A stretch of 64,000 nucleotides of DNA, taken from JAVVHH01 sp964613945 (GTDB lineage: Bacteria; Pseudomonadota; Alphaproteobacteria; Acetobacterales; Acetobacteraceae). This document shows, piece after piece, positions 1-8,596 of the stretch. Made by a program: the position numbers and the translations under genes. The DNA lies in assembly GCA_964613945.1 (NCBI GenBank), contig CAZTJC010000002.1, forward strand, positions 1 through 64,000, in the 5' to 3' direction. The notes beneath the pieces are model-generated. The model saw only the letters and a program-made list of their open reading frames with translations. It was not told the DNA's origin and ran no database searches. Position 1 is the stretch's first letter, and each line of letters starts with the position of its first letter.

Positions 1-1150
1 TGCCGAAGCGGCTGACGTTGACGTTGCCGTCGCGGTCGGTCTGCGCCATGCCGAGTACGGCCAGGTCGAGCCCGCCGCCATCGTAGAAGTCAAATTGTTG
101 GTTCTGCTGGATCACGGCTTCCGGGTTCAGTGCCGCGCCGAAGTTCAGCCCGCCCTGCGGCATGCCGCCGATGACGCCGGGTTCGGCGGTGAGCGTGATG
201 TATTTGAGGATCTTCTCTTCCGCGGCCACGGCGGCGACGCCTTCGGGCATGCCGATGCCCAGGTTGACGATGCCACCTGGCGGTAATTCGAGCGCGGCGC
301 GGCGCGCGATCACCTTGCGCTCGTCCAGGTCGAGCGGAACGATGCGGTCGAACGGCACGCGAATCTGGCCGGAAAACGCGCCGTTGTGCTGCACGGCGTA
401 GGTCTGCTTGTGGTTCTCGGGTTCGGCGAGCACCACGCAGTCTACCAGCACGCCCGGCACCTGCACGCGGCGGGCGTCGAGCGAGCCTTCCTGCGCGATG
501 CGCTCGACCTGCGCGATGACCAGCCCGCCGGAGTTACGGGCAGCCATGGCGGCGGGCAGCGCGTCCAGCGTCAGCGCCTCGCGCTCCATGGTGATGTTGC
601 CCGAGGTGTCGGCGGTGGTGCCGCGGATCAGCGCGATCTGGATCGGGAAGGCCTTGTAGAGCAGATATTCCTGGCCGCCGACGACGAGGAGTTCGACCAA
701 GTCCTCGGTGGTCCGCTCGTTGAGCTTGCCACCTTCGATGCGGGGATCGACGAAGGTCTGCAGGCCGACGCGGGAGACGAGGCCGGCGCGCTTGGCGGCA
801 ATGTCGCGATACAGCTGGCTAACGCAGCCGAGGGGGAGGTTGTAGGCCTCGATGTCGTTGTCGATCGCCATCTTGCCGAGCTTGGGCACCAGCGACCAAT
901 GGCCGCCGATGGCGCGGCGGATCAGGCCCTTATGGGCCAGGCGGTTGAGCCCGCGGTCCCGCCCGTCACCGGGTGCGGCGGCGAAAACCAGGGTGAGGTC
1001 GCGCGGTTCGCCGGTCTCGCGGAAGCGCTGCTCAATGGCGATCAGCAATTCGTCGGGGGTGCCGATGCCGACGAAGCCGGCGACGGAAACGGTATCACCG
1101 GGCCGGATGATGGCGGCGGCTTCGGCAGGGGAGACGATCTTGTTTTTCAT
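1..1150 (-). CDS. Propionate/acetate-type CoA-transferase (class I), partial
   Basis: Moves CoA from one acyl-CoA to a free carboxylate, as in the Pct/YdiF family. The first 383 codons are inside the window; the family is usually about 520-540 residues, so the 3' end lies beyond position 1. The N-terminal half has the alpha-subunit fold with a GFVGIGTPDELL-type loop. The beta-like half has the catalytic segment TAEPGVIGG, whose glutamate (Glu323) would form the glutamyl-CoA thioester. The ATG at 1150 overlaps the phaC stop as ATGA, so it is probably translationally coupled to phaC. In this operon it would plausibly charge a hydroxyacid with CoA for the polymerase. Substrate is not readable from sequence. 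Confidence 0.88.
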   Translation of the reverse strand, partial: MKNKIVSPAEAAAIIRPGDTVSVAGFVGIGTPDELLIAIEQRFRETGEPRDLTLVFAAAPGDGRDRGLNRLAHKGLIRRAIGGHWSLVPKLGKMAIDNDIEAYNLPLGCVSQLYRDIAAKRAGLVSRVGLQTFVDPRIEGGKLNERTTEDLVELLVVGGQEYLLYKAFPIQIALIRGTTADTSGNITMEREALTLDALPAAMAARNSGGLVIAQVERIAQEGSLDARRVQVPGVLVDCVVLAEPENHKQTYAVQHNGAFSGQIRVPFDRIVPLDLDERKVIARRAALELPPGGIVNLGIGMPEGVAAVAAEEKILKYITLTAEPGVIGGMPQGGLNFGAALNPEAVIQQNQQFDFYDGGGLDLAVLGMAQTDRDGNVNVSRFG

Positions 1151-2259
1151 GATCCGTCATGTTCCGAGAGGAACGCCGCCACGCCGGGGGCGAACAGTTT
1201 TTGGGATTTGCCGCCCACGAAGACGCCGACATGGCCGCCGGGCAGGCCGAGCTCGCGGTAGTCCGACGAGCCGACCTTGCCGGCCAGCGCCCGCGATGTC
1301 GCCGGCGGGATGATGTGGTCATCCTGGGCGAAGACGTTGAGCACCGGCATGGTGATGTGCCCCAGATCGACGACCTCGCCATCCAGCTCCCACTCGTTCT
1401 TGATCAGCTTGTTTTGCTGATAGAGATCCTTGAGCCATTGCTTGGCGGCCTCGCCGGGATGGTCCGGACGGTCGGCGATCCATTTCTCCATGCGCAGCCA
1501 GTTGAGCAGCCGCTTCTGGTCGTCGACCACCTCGAGCATGTCCCAGTTGTATTTCATCATGCTGCGCATGGGGGTCATCTGGTTGAACACCGCGCCCATG
1601 AACTCGCCGGGCAAGTTGCCGTTGGCGTCGATCATACGGTCGATGTCCTCGGGCTCGAGGCTGCGGGTCCAGAGATTGATGAAGCCGTGGCCCTCGCGGC
1701 TGTCCACCATATCGGCGTGGAAGTCGATGGGGGTGATGGTCAGGGTCAAGGTGTTGACGCGCTTGGGGAACAGGGCGGCAAAGGCGGTGGTGAACACGCC
1801 GCCCTCGCAGACGCCGAGCAGGTTGACCTTCTCCACCGCGGCCCGGCGGGCGATCTCGGCGACGCAGCCGTCCAGATAGCCGGTGATGTAGTCGTCGAGC
1901 TTGAGGTAGCGGTCGGCGCGGGACGGGTTGCCCCAATCGACGACATAAAGGTCGATGCCCAGGTTGAGCAGGTTGCGGACCAGGGAACGGTCATCCTGCA
2001 AATCCGTCATCGTCCAGCGGCCGATCAGGCCGTAACAGATCAGGACCGGAATGCCGATGCGCTTCTCGGCCAGCGGCTGGTAGTGGAACAGGCTCACCTT
2101 GTCCTGTTGCCAGACCAGTTCCTTCGGCGTGGTGGCGATCTGCACGTCCGCGTCGGTAAGCCCGGCGAGCAGCCGGCCGCCGGTCAGCATCTTGGTGCCC
2201 ATGGCGGCGGCGCCGGAGATGGCGGAAGCGGCCGCAGCGTGCATCGGGGGTTGGGCCAT
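1147..2259 (-). CDS. phaC: Class III polyhydroxyalkanoate synthase, catalytic subunit PhaC
   Basis: Polymerises (R)-hydroxyacyl-CoA into storage polyester at the granule surface, together with PhaE. At 370 residues it matches class III synthases (about 355) rather than class I/II (about 560-590). An alpha/beta-hydrolase fold is visible with the lipase-like box GVCEGG and nucleophile Cys151. The catalytic Asp is probably Asp314 in AQDDHIIPP and the general base His343 in GGHVG. It starts 2 bases after the phaE stop, and its stop overlaps the CoA-transferase start. Family and class are secure; monomer preference cannot be read from sequence. Confidence 0.95.
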   Translation of the reverse strand: MAQPPMHAAAASAISGAAAMGTKMLTGGRLLAGLTDADVQIATTPKELVWQQDKVSLFHYQPLAEKRIGIPVLICYGLIGRWTMTDLQDDRSLVRNLLNLGIDLYVVDWGNPSRADRYLKLDDYITGYLDGCVAEIARRAAVEKVNLLGVCEGGVFTTAFAALFPKRVNTLTLTITPIDFHADMVDSREGHGFINLWTRSLEPEDIDRMIDANGNLPGEFMGAVFNQMTPMRSMMKYNWDMLEVVDDQKRLLNWLRMEKWIADRPDHPGEAAKQWLKDLYQQNKLIKNEWELDGEVVDLGHITMPVLNVFAQDDHIIPPATSRALAGKVGSSDYRELGLPGGHVGVFVGGKSQKLFAPGVAAFLSEHDGS

Positions 2260-2261
2260 GA

Positions 2262-3185
2262 TCAGCGCGCCTTTCGTGAGGTGGCCGCGGTCTGCCGGGG
2301 TTTGGCGGGAAGCTTGCCGACCGACGATGCAGCAGGGGCGGGGGCCGACGCGGCTGATTGGGCCTGCTTGAGGGCGTCGAGTTCGCGCCGGGTGCGGCGG
2401 AGTTCGCGGCGCATGTCGGTCATGGTGCGGTGGACGTCGTCCATCTCGGTGCGGGTCGGCAGGCCATACTGCTTGCCGATGTGTTCGCTCAGTTCGGCCT
2501 GGGCGATGCGAAGTTCGGTGCTGGCGCGGATGGTGTCGCGCTGGCTGCGAAGAAACGCCTCGGAGCGCTGGGTCTCGAGCATCTGGCGGTTGCCGATCTC
2601 GGTCCAGAGCGCGACCACTTGCTTGATCTCGAGCGGCTTGCCGTCGGCGCTGGAGCGGCCGGCGAGCTCGGTCATGAATTTCTGCGACGTCTGCATCCAG
2701 GACTCCAGCAGGACCCGCTGGTGCTCGAAGCCGGTGCGGCGCAACTCGGTCCAGCGGCGCATGACGTTGCCGTAGCGCCGCTCCACGTCGAACAGATCGG
2801 CCAGGCGAGGGCCGTCGACCATGCGGGCCAGGACGTCATCCATCTCGGGGGTGCCGGCGAGCCAGTAGCGCGGGTTGGCGATGCGTTCGAGCATCTCGCT
2901 GGCCGCGCCGCTGCCGTCGTTGATTTGCGTGAGCCGTCCGGCCAACTCGGTCGACAGCCCGGTGGCGGCGGACCAGAGCTGCGCCATCGCCTCGCCGGCT
3001 TGTGCCAATTCCGGTGACGACGCCGCTTCAGCGGACCCGGACGCTTGGCCGCCGGCTACCATGGCCTGCATGCCCTCGGCCATGGAGCGAGCCATGGTCT
3101 GCTGCATGCCAAGCATGGTGGTCGCCTGCGCCGACCAGAAATCGGTCAGCGCCTTCAGGCCTGCGGCCGGGTCCGCCTCGCTCAT
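2262..3185 (-). CDS. phaE: Class III PHA synthase subunit PhaE
   Basis: Non-catalytic partner that forms the active PhaE-PhaC complex in class III synthases. The 307-residue protein has an Ala/Met-rich helical N-terminus and a charged helical C-terminal segment (about residues 245-275, DDVHRTMTDMRRELRRTRRE) typical of PhaE, followed by an Ala/Pro/Lys-rich tail. It lies 28 bases after the alcohol dehydrogenase gene and 2 bases before phaC, which supports the assignment, since PhaE sequences diverge quickly. Confidence 0.88.
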   Translation of the reverse strand: MSEADPAAGLKALTDFWSAQATTMLGMQQTMARSMAEGMQAMVAGGQASGSAEAASSPELAQAGEAMAQLWSAATGLSTELAGRLTQINDGSGAASEMLERIANPRYWLAGTPEMDDVLARMVDGPRLADLFDVERRYGNVMRRWTELRRTGFEHQRVLLESWMQTSQKFMTELAGRSSADGKPLEIKQVVALWTEIGNRQMLETQRSEAFLRSQRDTIRASTELRIAQAELSEHIGKQYGLPTRTEMDDVHRTMTDMRRELRRTRRELDALKQAQSAASAPAPAASSVGKLPAKPRQTAATSRKAR

Positions 3186-3195
3186 CGAAGCGCCT

Positions 3196-3212
3196 CGATC
3201 GTCAAACGATCG
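3196..3212. repeat. Short inverted repeat between adh and phaE
   Basis: CGATCGT and ACGATCG form a 7-bp perfect dyad around a 3-base loop, filling most of the 28-base gap between the alcohol dehydrogenase stop and the phaE start. It could be an mRNA-processing or attenuation hairpin, or chance. No T-run follows it, so it does not look like an intrinsic terminator. Confidence 0.35.
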
Positions 3213-3213
3213 C

Positions 3214-4344
3214 TCATTGAGGGAACTCGATCACCTGGCGCACGGCCTTACCTTCATGCAGGCGGTCGAAGCCCTCGTTGATGTCATCGAGCTTCAGCTT
3301 GCCGCTCATCAGGCGGTCAACCGGCAGCTTGCCGGCCTGGTACAGCGCAACGAAGCGGGGGATGTCCCGCGTCGGGACGCAGGTGCCGATGTAGCTGCCC
3401 TTGAGCGTGCGCTCCTCGGCGACGAGTTGCACGATCGGCACGGCGAGCGCCGCACCCGGCGGCGGCAGCCCGGCGGTGATGGTGGTGCCGCCGCGCTTGG
3501 TGATCTTGTAGGCAAGCTCCATGGCGCGGACGGCGCCGGCCATCTCGAAGGCGAAATCGACGCCGCCGCCGGAGATCTTGCGAACCTGCTCGGCCGCGTC
3601 GGCATCCCGGGCGTTGACCGTGTGGGTGGCGCCGAGTTGGCGGGCGAGGCCGAGCTTGTCGTCGGACAGGTCGATGGCGATGATCTGCCGCGCACCCGAC
3701 GCCACAGCGCCAAGGACGGAGGATAGACCGACGCCGCCAAGGCCGATGACGGCGGCGGTCTCGCCGGGCTGCATGCGCCCGGTGTTGACGACGGCGCCGA
3801 CGCCGGTGAGCACGGCGCAGCCGAACAGGGCGGCTTCGTCGAGCGGCAGGCTCTTGTCGACCTTGATCACCGACCGGCGCGAGACGACGCAATGAGTTGC
3901 GAAACCGGAGACGCCGAGATGGTGGTTAATGTCGGCGCCATCGCAATGCAGGCGGCGCTTGCCCGAGAGCAGGGTGCCGGCTCCGTTGGCGACCGCGCCG
4001 GGTTCGCAGAGGGCGGGGCGGCCCTCGGCGCATGGGATGCAGTGACCGCAAGACGGCATGAACACCATGACGACGTGATCGCCGATTTCGAGATCGGTGA
4101 CGTCCTCGCCGAGCTGTTCGACGATGCCGGCCGACTCGTGGCCGAGCGCCATCGGCATCGGGCGCGGTCGGTCACCGTTGATGACCGACAGGTCCGAATG
4201 GCACAGCCCGGCGGCGACGACGCGGACCAACACCTCGCTGCGGCCCGGCGGATCCAGGTCGAGCTCGACGATGCGAAGCGGCTTGCTCTTCGCGTAGGGC
4301 GCCTCGGCGCCCATCTTGTCGAGAACAGCGGCGCGAATCTTCAT
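3214..4344 (-). CDS. Zinc-dependent alcohol dehydrogenase (class III-like MDR)
   Basis: NAD(P)-dependent interconversion of an alcohol and an aldehyde, 376 residues. Catalytic-zinc ligands are Cys48 and His69-Glu70 (GHE). Structural-zinc cysteines are Cys99, Cys102, Cys105 and Cys113. A Rossmann GLGGVG motif follows. The ATG at 4344 overlaps the stop of the upstream ThDP enzyme as ATGA and gives the normal MDR N-terminus; the longer open frame upstream is not used. In this operon it may reduce the aldehyde made by the ThDP enzyme, for example succinate semialdehyde to 4-hydroxybutyrate; that substrate is inference. Formaldehyde/S-hydroxymethylglutathione chemistry is an alternative. Confidence 0.9.
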   Translation of the reverse strand: MKIRAAVLDKMGAEAPYAKSKPLRIVELDLDPPGRSEVLVRVVAAGLCHSDLSVINGDRPRPMPMALGHESAGIVEQLGEDVTDLEIGDHVVMVFMPSCGHCIPCAEGRPALCEPGAVANGAGTLLSGKRRLHCDGADINHHLGVSGFATHCVVSRRSVIKVDKSLPLDEAALFGCAVLTGVGAVVNTGRMQPGETAAVIGLGGVGLSSVLGAVASGARQIIAIDLSDDKLGLARQLGATHTVNARDADAAEQVRKISGGGVDFAFEMAGAVRAMELAYKITKRGGTTITAGLPPPGAALAVPIVQLVAEERTLKGSYIGTCVPTRDIPRFVALYQAGKLPVDRLMSGKLKLDDINEGFDRLHEGKAVRQVIEFPQ

Positions 4345-6008
4345 GCGAGCACCGTCTCGGGGGCGTGCTGGGTGGGGACCTTGGCCTTCAGTTCGTCGAC
4401 CAGCACGCGGGTGTTCTCCGTGTAGTCGATCGGCACGGCCACGACGTGGACGCCGCCGCCCTTGAAGGCGTTCTCGATGGCCGGGATCAGGCCGTCGGTG
4501 GAGGTCACGCGGGTGCCCTTGGCGCCGTAGCTCTCGGCATAGCGGACGAAGTCCGGGTTGCCGAAGGTCAGGCCGTAATCGGGGAAGCTGTCCACGGCCT
4601 GCTTCCAGCGGATCATGCCATAGGCGCCGTCGTCGAGAATGAGCACGACCAGGTTGAGTTTCAGGCGGACCGCCGTCTCCAGTTCCTGGCTGTTCATCAT
4701 GAAACCGCCATCGCCGCACACTGCCATGACCCGGCGATCCGGATGCAGCATCGCCGCCATCATCGCCGCCGGCAGCCCGGCGCCCATGGTGGCCAGGGCG
4801 TTGTCGAGCAGCAGCGTGTTGGCGACGTAGGTGCGGTAGTTCCGGGCGAACCAGATCTTGTACATGCCGTTGTCGAGCGACACGATGCCGTCGGCCGGGA
4901 TCACCTGGCGGACGTCATGCACGATACGCTGCGGGGTCGGCGGCCAGCGATCCTCGTTGGCGCGGTCGGCGATCTTGGCCAGGATGCCGTCACGTAGCGA
5001 CAGCAACGCGCCGGGCTGGTGCATCTTGCCTTCGATGCGGTCGGCCAGCAGCTCCAGCGTCGGGCCGACATCGCCGACGATCTCGGCATGCGGGAAGTAA
5101 ACCTGGTCGACGTTGGCCGGGGTGTAGCTGACATGGATCACCTGCGGGCCCTTCGGCCCCATGATGAACGGCGGCTTCTCGATCGTGTCGTGACCGACGG
5201 CGATGATGACATCAGCCTGGTCGACGGCTTCGTGGACGTAGTCGCGCTCGGACAGCGCGGTGGTGCCCATGTAGAGGGAGCTGCCGCCGGCGGCGGTGCC
5301 CTTGCCCATCTGGGTGGTGAAGAACGGGATCTGGGTGCGGCGAACGAAGGCGTTGATGCCGGTGGTGCCGCGCGGGCGCGAGCAGGCGGCGCCCAGCATG
5401 ATCAGCGGGCGCTTGGCAGCCAGGATCATGTCGGCGGCGCGGTCGATGGCGGCGCGGTGGCCGACGGGGATCTCGATCGGATGCACCGGGATGCTCGGGA
5501 TGTCGGCGCATTCCTCGCCGGCGACGTCCTCGGGTAGTTCGAGCAGGACGGGGCCGGGGCGTTCCTCCATGGCGACGCGGAAGGCGTCACGCACGATGGT
5601 GGGGATGGTGGACGGGCCGACAATCTGGCGCGACAGCTTGGTCAGCGGCTTGAAGGCGCTGACGATGTCGACGATCTGGAACCGCGCCTGGCGGCTGCTC
5701 ATGATGCCCTTTTGGCCGGTGATCATGATCATCGGCATGGCGCCGAGGAAGGCGTAAGCCGCGCCGGTGGTGAAGTTCAGCGCGCCCGGTCCGAGCGTGG
5801 CGATGCAAACGCCGGGTCGGCCGGTAAGGCGGCCGTGGGTGGCGGCCATGAAGGCGGCGGCCTGCTCATGGCGGGTGATGATCAGCTTGATGGAGGACGT
5901 GCGCAGGCTCTCGACCACGTCGAGGTTTTCCTCGCCGGGCACGCCGAAGATGCGGTCGACGCCTTCGTTCTCCAGCGCGCGGACGAGAAGATCGGATCCT
6001 TTGGTCAT
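4341..6008 (-). CDS. ThDP-dependent acetolactate synthase-like 2-keto-acid enzyme
   Basis: A 555-residue member of the acetolactate synthase/2-keto-acid decarboxylase superfamily. The N-terminal PYR domain carries the activating Glu48 (TRHEQAAA). A central domain follows, and the C-terminal PP domain has the ThDP/Mg motif beginning GDGG at 432-435. Where many relatives have Asn at the end of that motif, Asp460 (LILDDGAYGM) is seen. No regulatory small subunit gene is adjacent, which argues against biosynthetic acetohydroxyacid synthase. Relatives with this annotation include a cyanobacterial 2-oxoglutarate decarboxylase as well as catabolic acetolactate synthases. It has a good ribosome site (AGGAGC, about 8 bases before ATG). 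The reaction is unproven; operon context favours a keto-acid decarboxylase. Confidence 0.85.
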   Translation of the reverse strand: MTKGSDLLVRALENEGVDRIFGVPGEENLDVVESLRTSSIKLIITRHEQAAAFMAATHGRLTGRPGVCIATLGPGALNFTTGAAYAFLGAMPMIMITGQKGIMSSRQARFQIVDIVSAFKPLTKLSRQIVGPSTIPTIVRDAFRVAMEERPGPVLLELPEDVAGEECADIPSIPVHPIEIPVGHRAAIDRAADMILAAKRPLIMLGAACSRPRGTTGINAFVRRTQIPFFTTQMGKGTAAGGSSLYMGTTALSERDYVHEAVDQADVIIAVGHDTIEKPPFIMGPKGPQVIHVSYTPANVDQVYFPHAEIVGDVGPTLELLADRIEGKMHQPGALLSLRDGILAKIADRANEDRWPPTPQRIVHDVRQVIPADGIVSLDNGMYKIWFARNYRTYVANTLLLDNALATMGAGLPAAMMAAMLHPDRRVMAVCGDGGFMMNSQELETAVRLKLNLVVLILDDGAYGMIRWKQAVDSFPDYGLTFGNPDFVRYAESYGAKGTRVTSTDGLIPAIENAFKGGGVHVVAVPIDYTENTRVLVDELKAKVPTQHAPETVLA

Positions 6009-6020
6009 CGTGCGATGCTC

Positions 6021-7037
6021 CTAGTTGGTGACGCGGTGCTGGACCGCGTTGGCGAAGTCGGTGGTGGACGCGGTGCCGCCGAGGTCGCGGGTGCGGATGT
6101 TGTCGGTGTTCAACGCGCCGTCGATCGCCTTGCGGAGCCGGGCCGCGCGGTCGACTTCGCCCACGTGGTCGAGCATCAGGCCGGCGGCCAGCAGCAGGGC
6201 GGTCGGGTTGGCGAGGCCCTTGCCGGCGATGTCGGGGGCGGAGCCGTGAACGGCTTCGAAGATCGCCGCCTTGTGGCCGATATTGGCGCCCGGCGCGGCG
6301 CCGAGCCCGCCGACGAGGCCGGCGATCAGGTCGGACAGGATGTCGCCGAACAGGTTGGTGGTGACGATGACGTCGTACTGCCACGGGTTGAGCACGAGCT
6401 GCATGGCGCAGGCGTCAACGATGCGTTCGTCCACGACGATGCGGCCTTCATATTCCTTGGCCATCTTGAGGCCGACCTCGAGGAATACGCCGGTCAGCGC
6501 CTTCAGCACGTTGGCCTTGTGGACGATGGTGACCTTCTTGCGGCCGAGCTTGATGGCGTGCTCGAAGGCGAAGCGGATGATGCGCTCGGCGCCGTCGCGG
6601 GTGTTGACGCCGGACGAGATGGCCACCGCGTGCGGGTCGTCGCCGATCGGAATGTAGTGCTCGAAGGCGACGTAGAGACCCTCGAGGTTCTCACGGAATA
6701 GGATCAGGTCGATGTCGTCGTAGCGGCCGCCGGGAACCAGGGTGTGGGCCGGGCGCAGGTTGGCATAGAGCTGGAATTCCTCTCGCAGCCGCACGTTGAC
6801 GGAGCGGAAGCCGCCGCCGACCGGGGTGGTGAGCGGGCCCTTGAGGGCGAGCTTGGTGCGGCGGATGCTGTCGATCAGCACGCCGGGCAGCGGGTCGCCA
6901 TGGGCCTCGATGCCGGCCAGACCGCCTTGCTGGACGTCCCATTCGAAGGGGGCGCCCAGGGCGGTGAGGATCGACGTCACGGCGTCGGTGATCTCGGGGC
7001 CGATCCCGTCACCGGGGATCAGCGTCGCGGGGATCAT
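6021..7037 (-). CDS. NAD-type isocitrate/isopropylmalate dehydrogenase family protein
   Basis: Metal-dependent oxidative beta-decarboxylation of a 2-hydroxy acid. The 338-residue protein has the early LIPGDGIGPE segment, the RSVNVRLREEF substrate-binding region typical of NAD-dependent isocitrate dehydrogenases, and the NLFGDILSDL metal-binding segment with conserved Asp residues. ATG 7037 is chosen because GGAG sits 7 bases upstream; a TTG at 7055 in the same frame abuts the previous stop and is less likely. Isocitrate dehydrogenase is the best guess. D-malate, tartrate or isopropylmalate dehydrogenase cannot be excluded, and no leuC/leuD is present here. Confidence 0.85.
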   Translation of the reverse strand: MIPATLIPGDGIGPEITDAVTSILTALGAPFEWDVQQGGLAGIEAHGDPLPGVLIDSIRRTKLALKGPLTTPVGGGFRSVNVRLREEFQLYANLRPAHTLVPGGRYDDIDLILFRENLEGLYVAFEHYIPIGDDPHAVAISSGVNTRDGAERIIRFAFEHAIKLGRKKVTIVHKANVLKALTGVFLEVGLKMAKEYEGRIVVDERIVDACAMQLVLNPWQYDVIVTTNLFGDILSDLIAGLVGGLGAAPGANIGHKAAIFEAVHGSAPDIAGKGLANPTALLLAAGLMLDHVGEVDRAARLRKAIDGALNTDNIRTRDLGGTASTTDFANAVQHRVTN

Positions 7038-7055
7038 CTTGTTCTCCGAGTTCAA

Positions 7056-8450
7056 TTACAGGAAGCGCGGTAGCGCAATCAGGGTGACGGTGACAACGAT
7101 GGCGCCGCCGATTCGGGTGGCGATCTGAGCGAATGGCATGAGCTGCATGCGGTTCGCCGCGGTGAGGATCGCGACGTCGCCGGTGCCGCCCTGGCCACTA
7201 TGGCAGGCATTGATGATCGCCGTCTCGATCGGATACATCTTCAGCCAGCGGCCGACGACGAAACCCGTGAACATCAGCGTCAACACGGTCGAGACGATGG
7301 TGATGATGTTGGCGAGATGGAACGCGGCCATCAGCTTGTCCCACGGGGTGAGCGCCACGCCGATGGCGAACAGCAGCGGGTAGGTCACCGCGACCTGGAA
7401 GAACTTGTAGACGCGGTGCGCGCCGGCTTCGAGACCGGGGGAGACCAGGCGACCCAGCTTCAGCACCACGGCAAGGGCCAGCATCGTCACCGGGGCAGGG
7501 AACTCGAACAAGCGCTGCACCAGCACGCCGACGAGATACAGGGTGACGGCGGTGATGACGGCGGCGGCCACGGTCTGGGTGTCGACGGTGACGACGCCCT
7601 TGGCTTCCGGGTTCTCGGGGTTGCGGCCGGGGTGCTCCACGTCGCCGCGGGCGCCGGGCTGCAGGCGGCCTTCGCCGGTGAGGCCCGGATATTTCTTGCC
7701 GACGAAGTTGAGGATGCCGGAGGCGATGATGGCGGTGAGGCTGCCGAGCATCACCGGCGGCAGCACCTGGGCGAACATGTCGCCCTGCGGCAGGCCCAGG
7801 ATGGTGGAATAGCCGATGGAGAGCGGGATCGCGCCCTCGCCGACGCCGCCGGCCATGATCGGCACGACCACGAAGAAGAAGGTGTGCCAAGCGCCCATGC
7901 CGAGCAGGGTGCCGACCGCGGTGCCCACGATGCCGGCCATCACGGTACCGGCAGCCAGCGGGATGAAGATCTTGACGAAGCCGGCGATCAGCACCTGGCG
8001 GTCCATGCCGAGGATGCTGCCGACGATGATGGAGGCAATAAACAGGTAGAGGAAGTTGCTGGCCTTGGTAAAGTCGATCACCGAGGTCAGGATCGGCTGC
8101 GGCAGCCAATGGTAGTAGGCCAGCGCCGAGGGGATGAAAGTCGCCAGGATCGCCGCGGCGCCGATGTTGCGCAGGATGGGCAGCCGCTTGCCGATCTCGG
8201 CGCAGGTAAAGCCGCCCATGGCGAGCAGCACGATGCTCATCAGCAGGTCGGACGGCACCTTGCCGGTCCAGACAAAGCCGGCGATGAGCGCGAGCAGGCC
8301 GATGTAGATCGGCAACGGGATGATCCCGATGCGGATGTCGACGATGCGCCACCAACTCTGATGCCAGCCCGCGGGCTCCGACATCGCGGGCGTCGCGGGG
8401 GTGCGGCTCAGGGCCGGGTCAAGCGTGCGGGGCAGCGGCTGCGTGGGCAT
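7056..8450 (-). CDS. 2-hydroxycarboxylate transporter (CitS/MaeN family)
   Basis: Integral membrane cation symporter of the 2-hydroxycarboxylate transporter family (citrate, malate and relatives). The 464-residue protein has about 11 hydrophobic spans and both family reentrant-loop motifs: GGVGEGAIPL in the middle and GGTGDVAILTAANRM near the C-terminus. The N-terminal 35 residues are Pro/Ala-rich and cytosolic-looking. The start at 8450 has GGAGG about 9 bases upstream. It is the first gene of the run ending in phaC, so uptake of citrate or malate probably feeds the operon. Counter-ion and exact substrate are unknown. Confidence 0.92.
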   Translation of the reverse strand: MPTQPLPRTLDPALSRTPATPAMSEPAGWHQSWWRIVDIRIGIIPLPIYIGLLALIAGFVWTGKVPSDLLMSIVLLAMGGFTCAEIGKRLPILRNIGAAAILATFIPSALAYYHWLPQPILTSVIDFTKASNFLYLFIASIIVGSILGMDRQVLIAGFVKIFIPLAAGTVMAGIVGTAVGTLLGMGAWHTFFFVVVPIMAGGVGEGAIPLSIGYSTILGLPQGDMFAQVLPPVMLGSLTAIIASGILNFVGKKYPGLTGEGRLQPGARGDVEHPGRNPENPEAKGVVTVDTQTVAAAVITAVTLYLVGVLVQRLFEFPAPVTMLALAVVLKLGRLVSPGLEAGAHRVYKFFQVAVTYPLLFAIGVALTPWDKLMAAFHLANIITIVSTVLTLMFTGFVVGRWLKMYPIETAIINACHSGQGGTGDVAILTAANRMQLMPFAQIATRIGGAIVVTVTLIALPRFL

Positions 8451-8504
8451 CGGCGTGGTCCTCCAATTGCGGGCCAGCCTTCGAGGGCCGGTATTCTAGT
8501 TGGA

Positions 8505-8524
8505 AGAAGCGATTACCCGCTTCT
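8505..8524. repeat. Inverted repeat between aspA and the transporter gene
   Basis: AGAAGCG and CGCTTCT pair perfectly over 7 bp with a 6-base loop. It lies in the 146-base gap after the aspA stop and about 55 bases upstream of the transporter start. It could be a terminator for aspA or an operator or leader hairpin for the transporter operon. It has no following T-run on the minus strand. Confidence 0.35.
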
Positions 8525-8596
8525 CCGATGGTGTGTCGTTCCCGCTACTATGGCCGGATGATCATCGTCGAGCATATCTAAATCTCGCGGATTTGT

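Noticed and set aside
386..2775. Long plus-strand open frames opposite the CoA-transferase, phaC and phaE
   Set aside because: They are antisense frames made by high G+C; their translations are low-complexity and lack any family motif, while the minus-strand proteins are clear.
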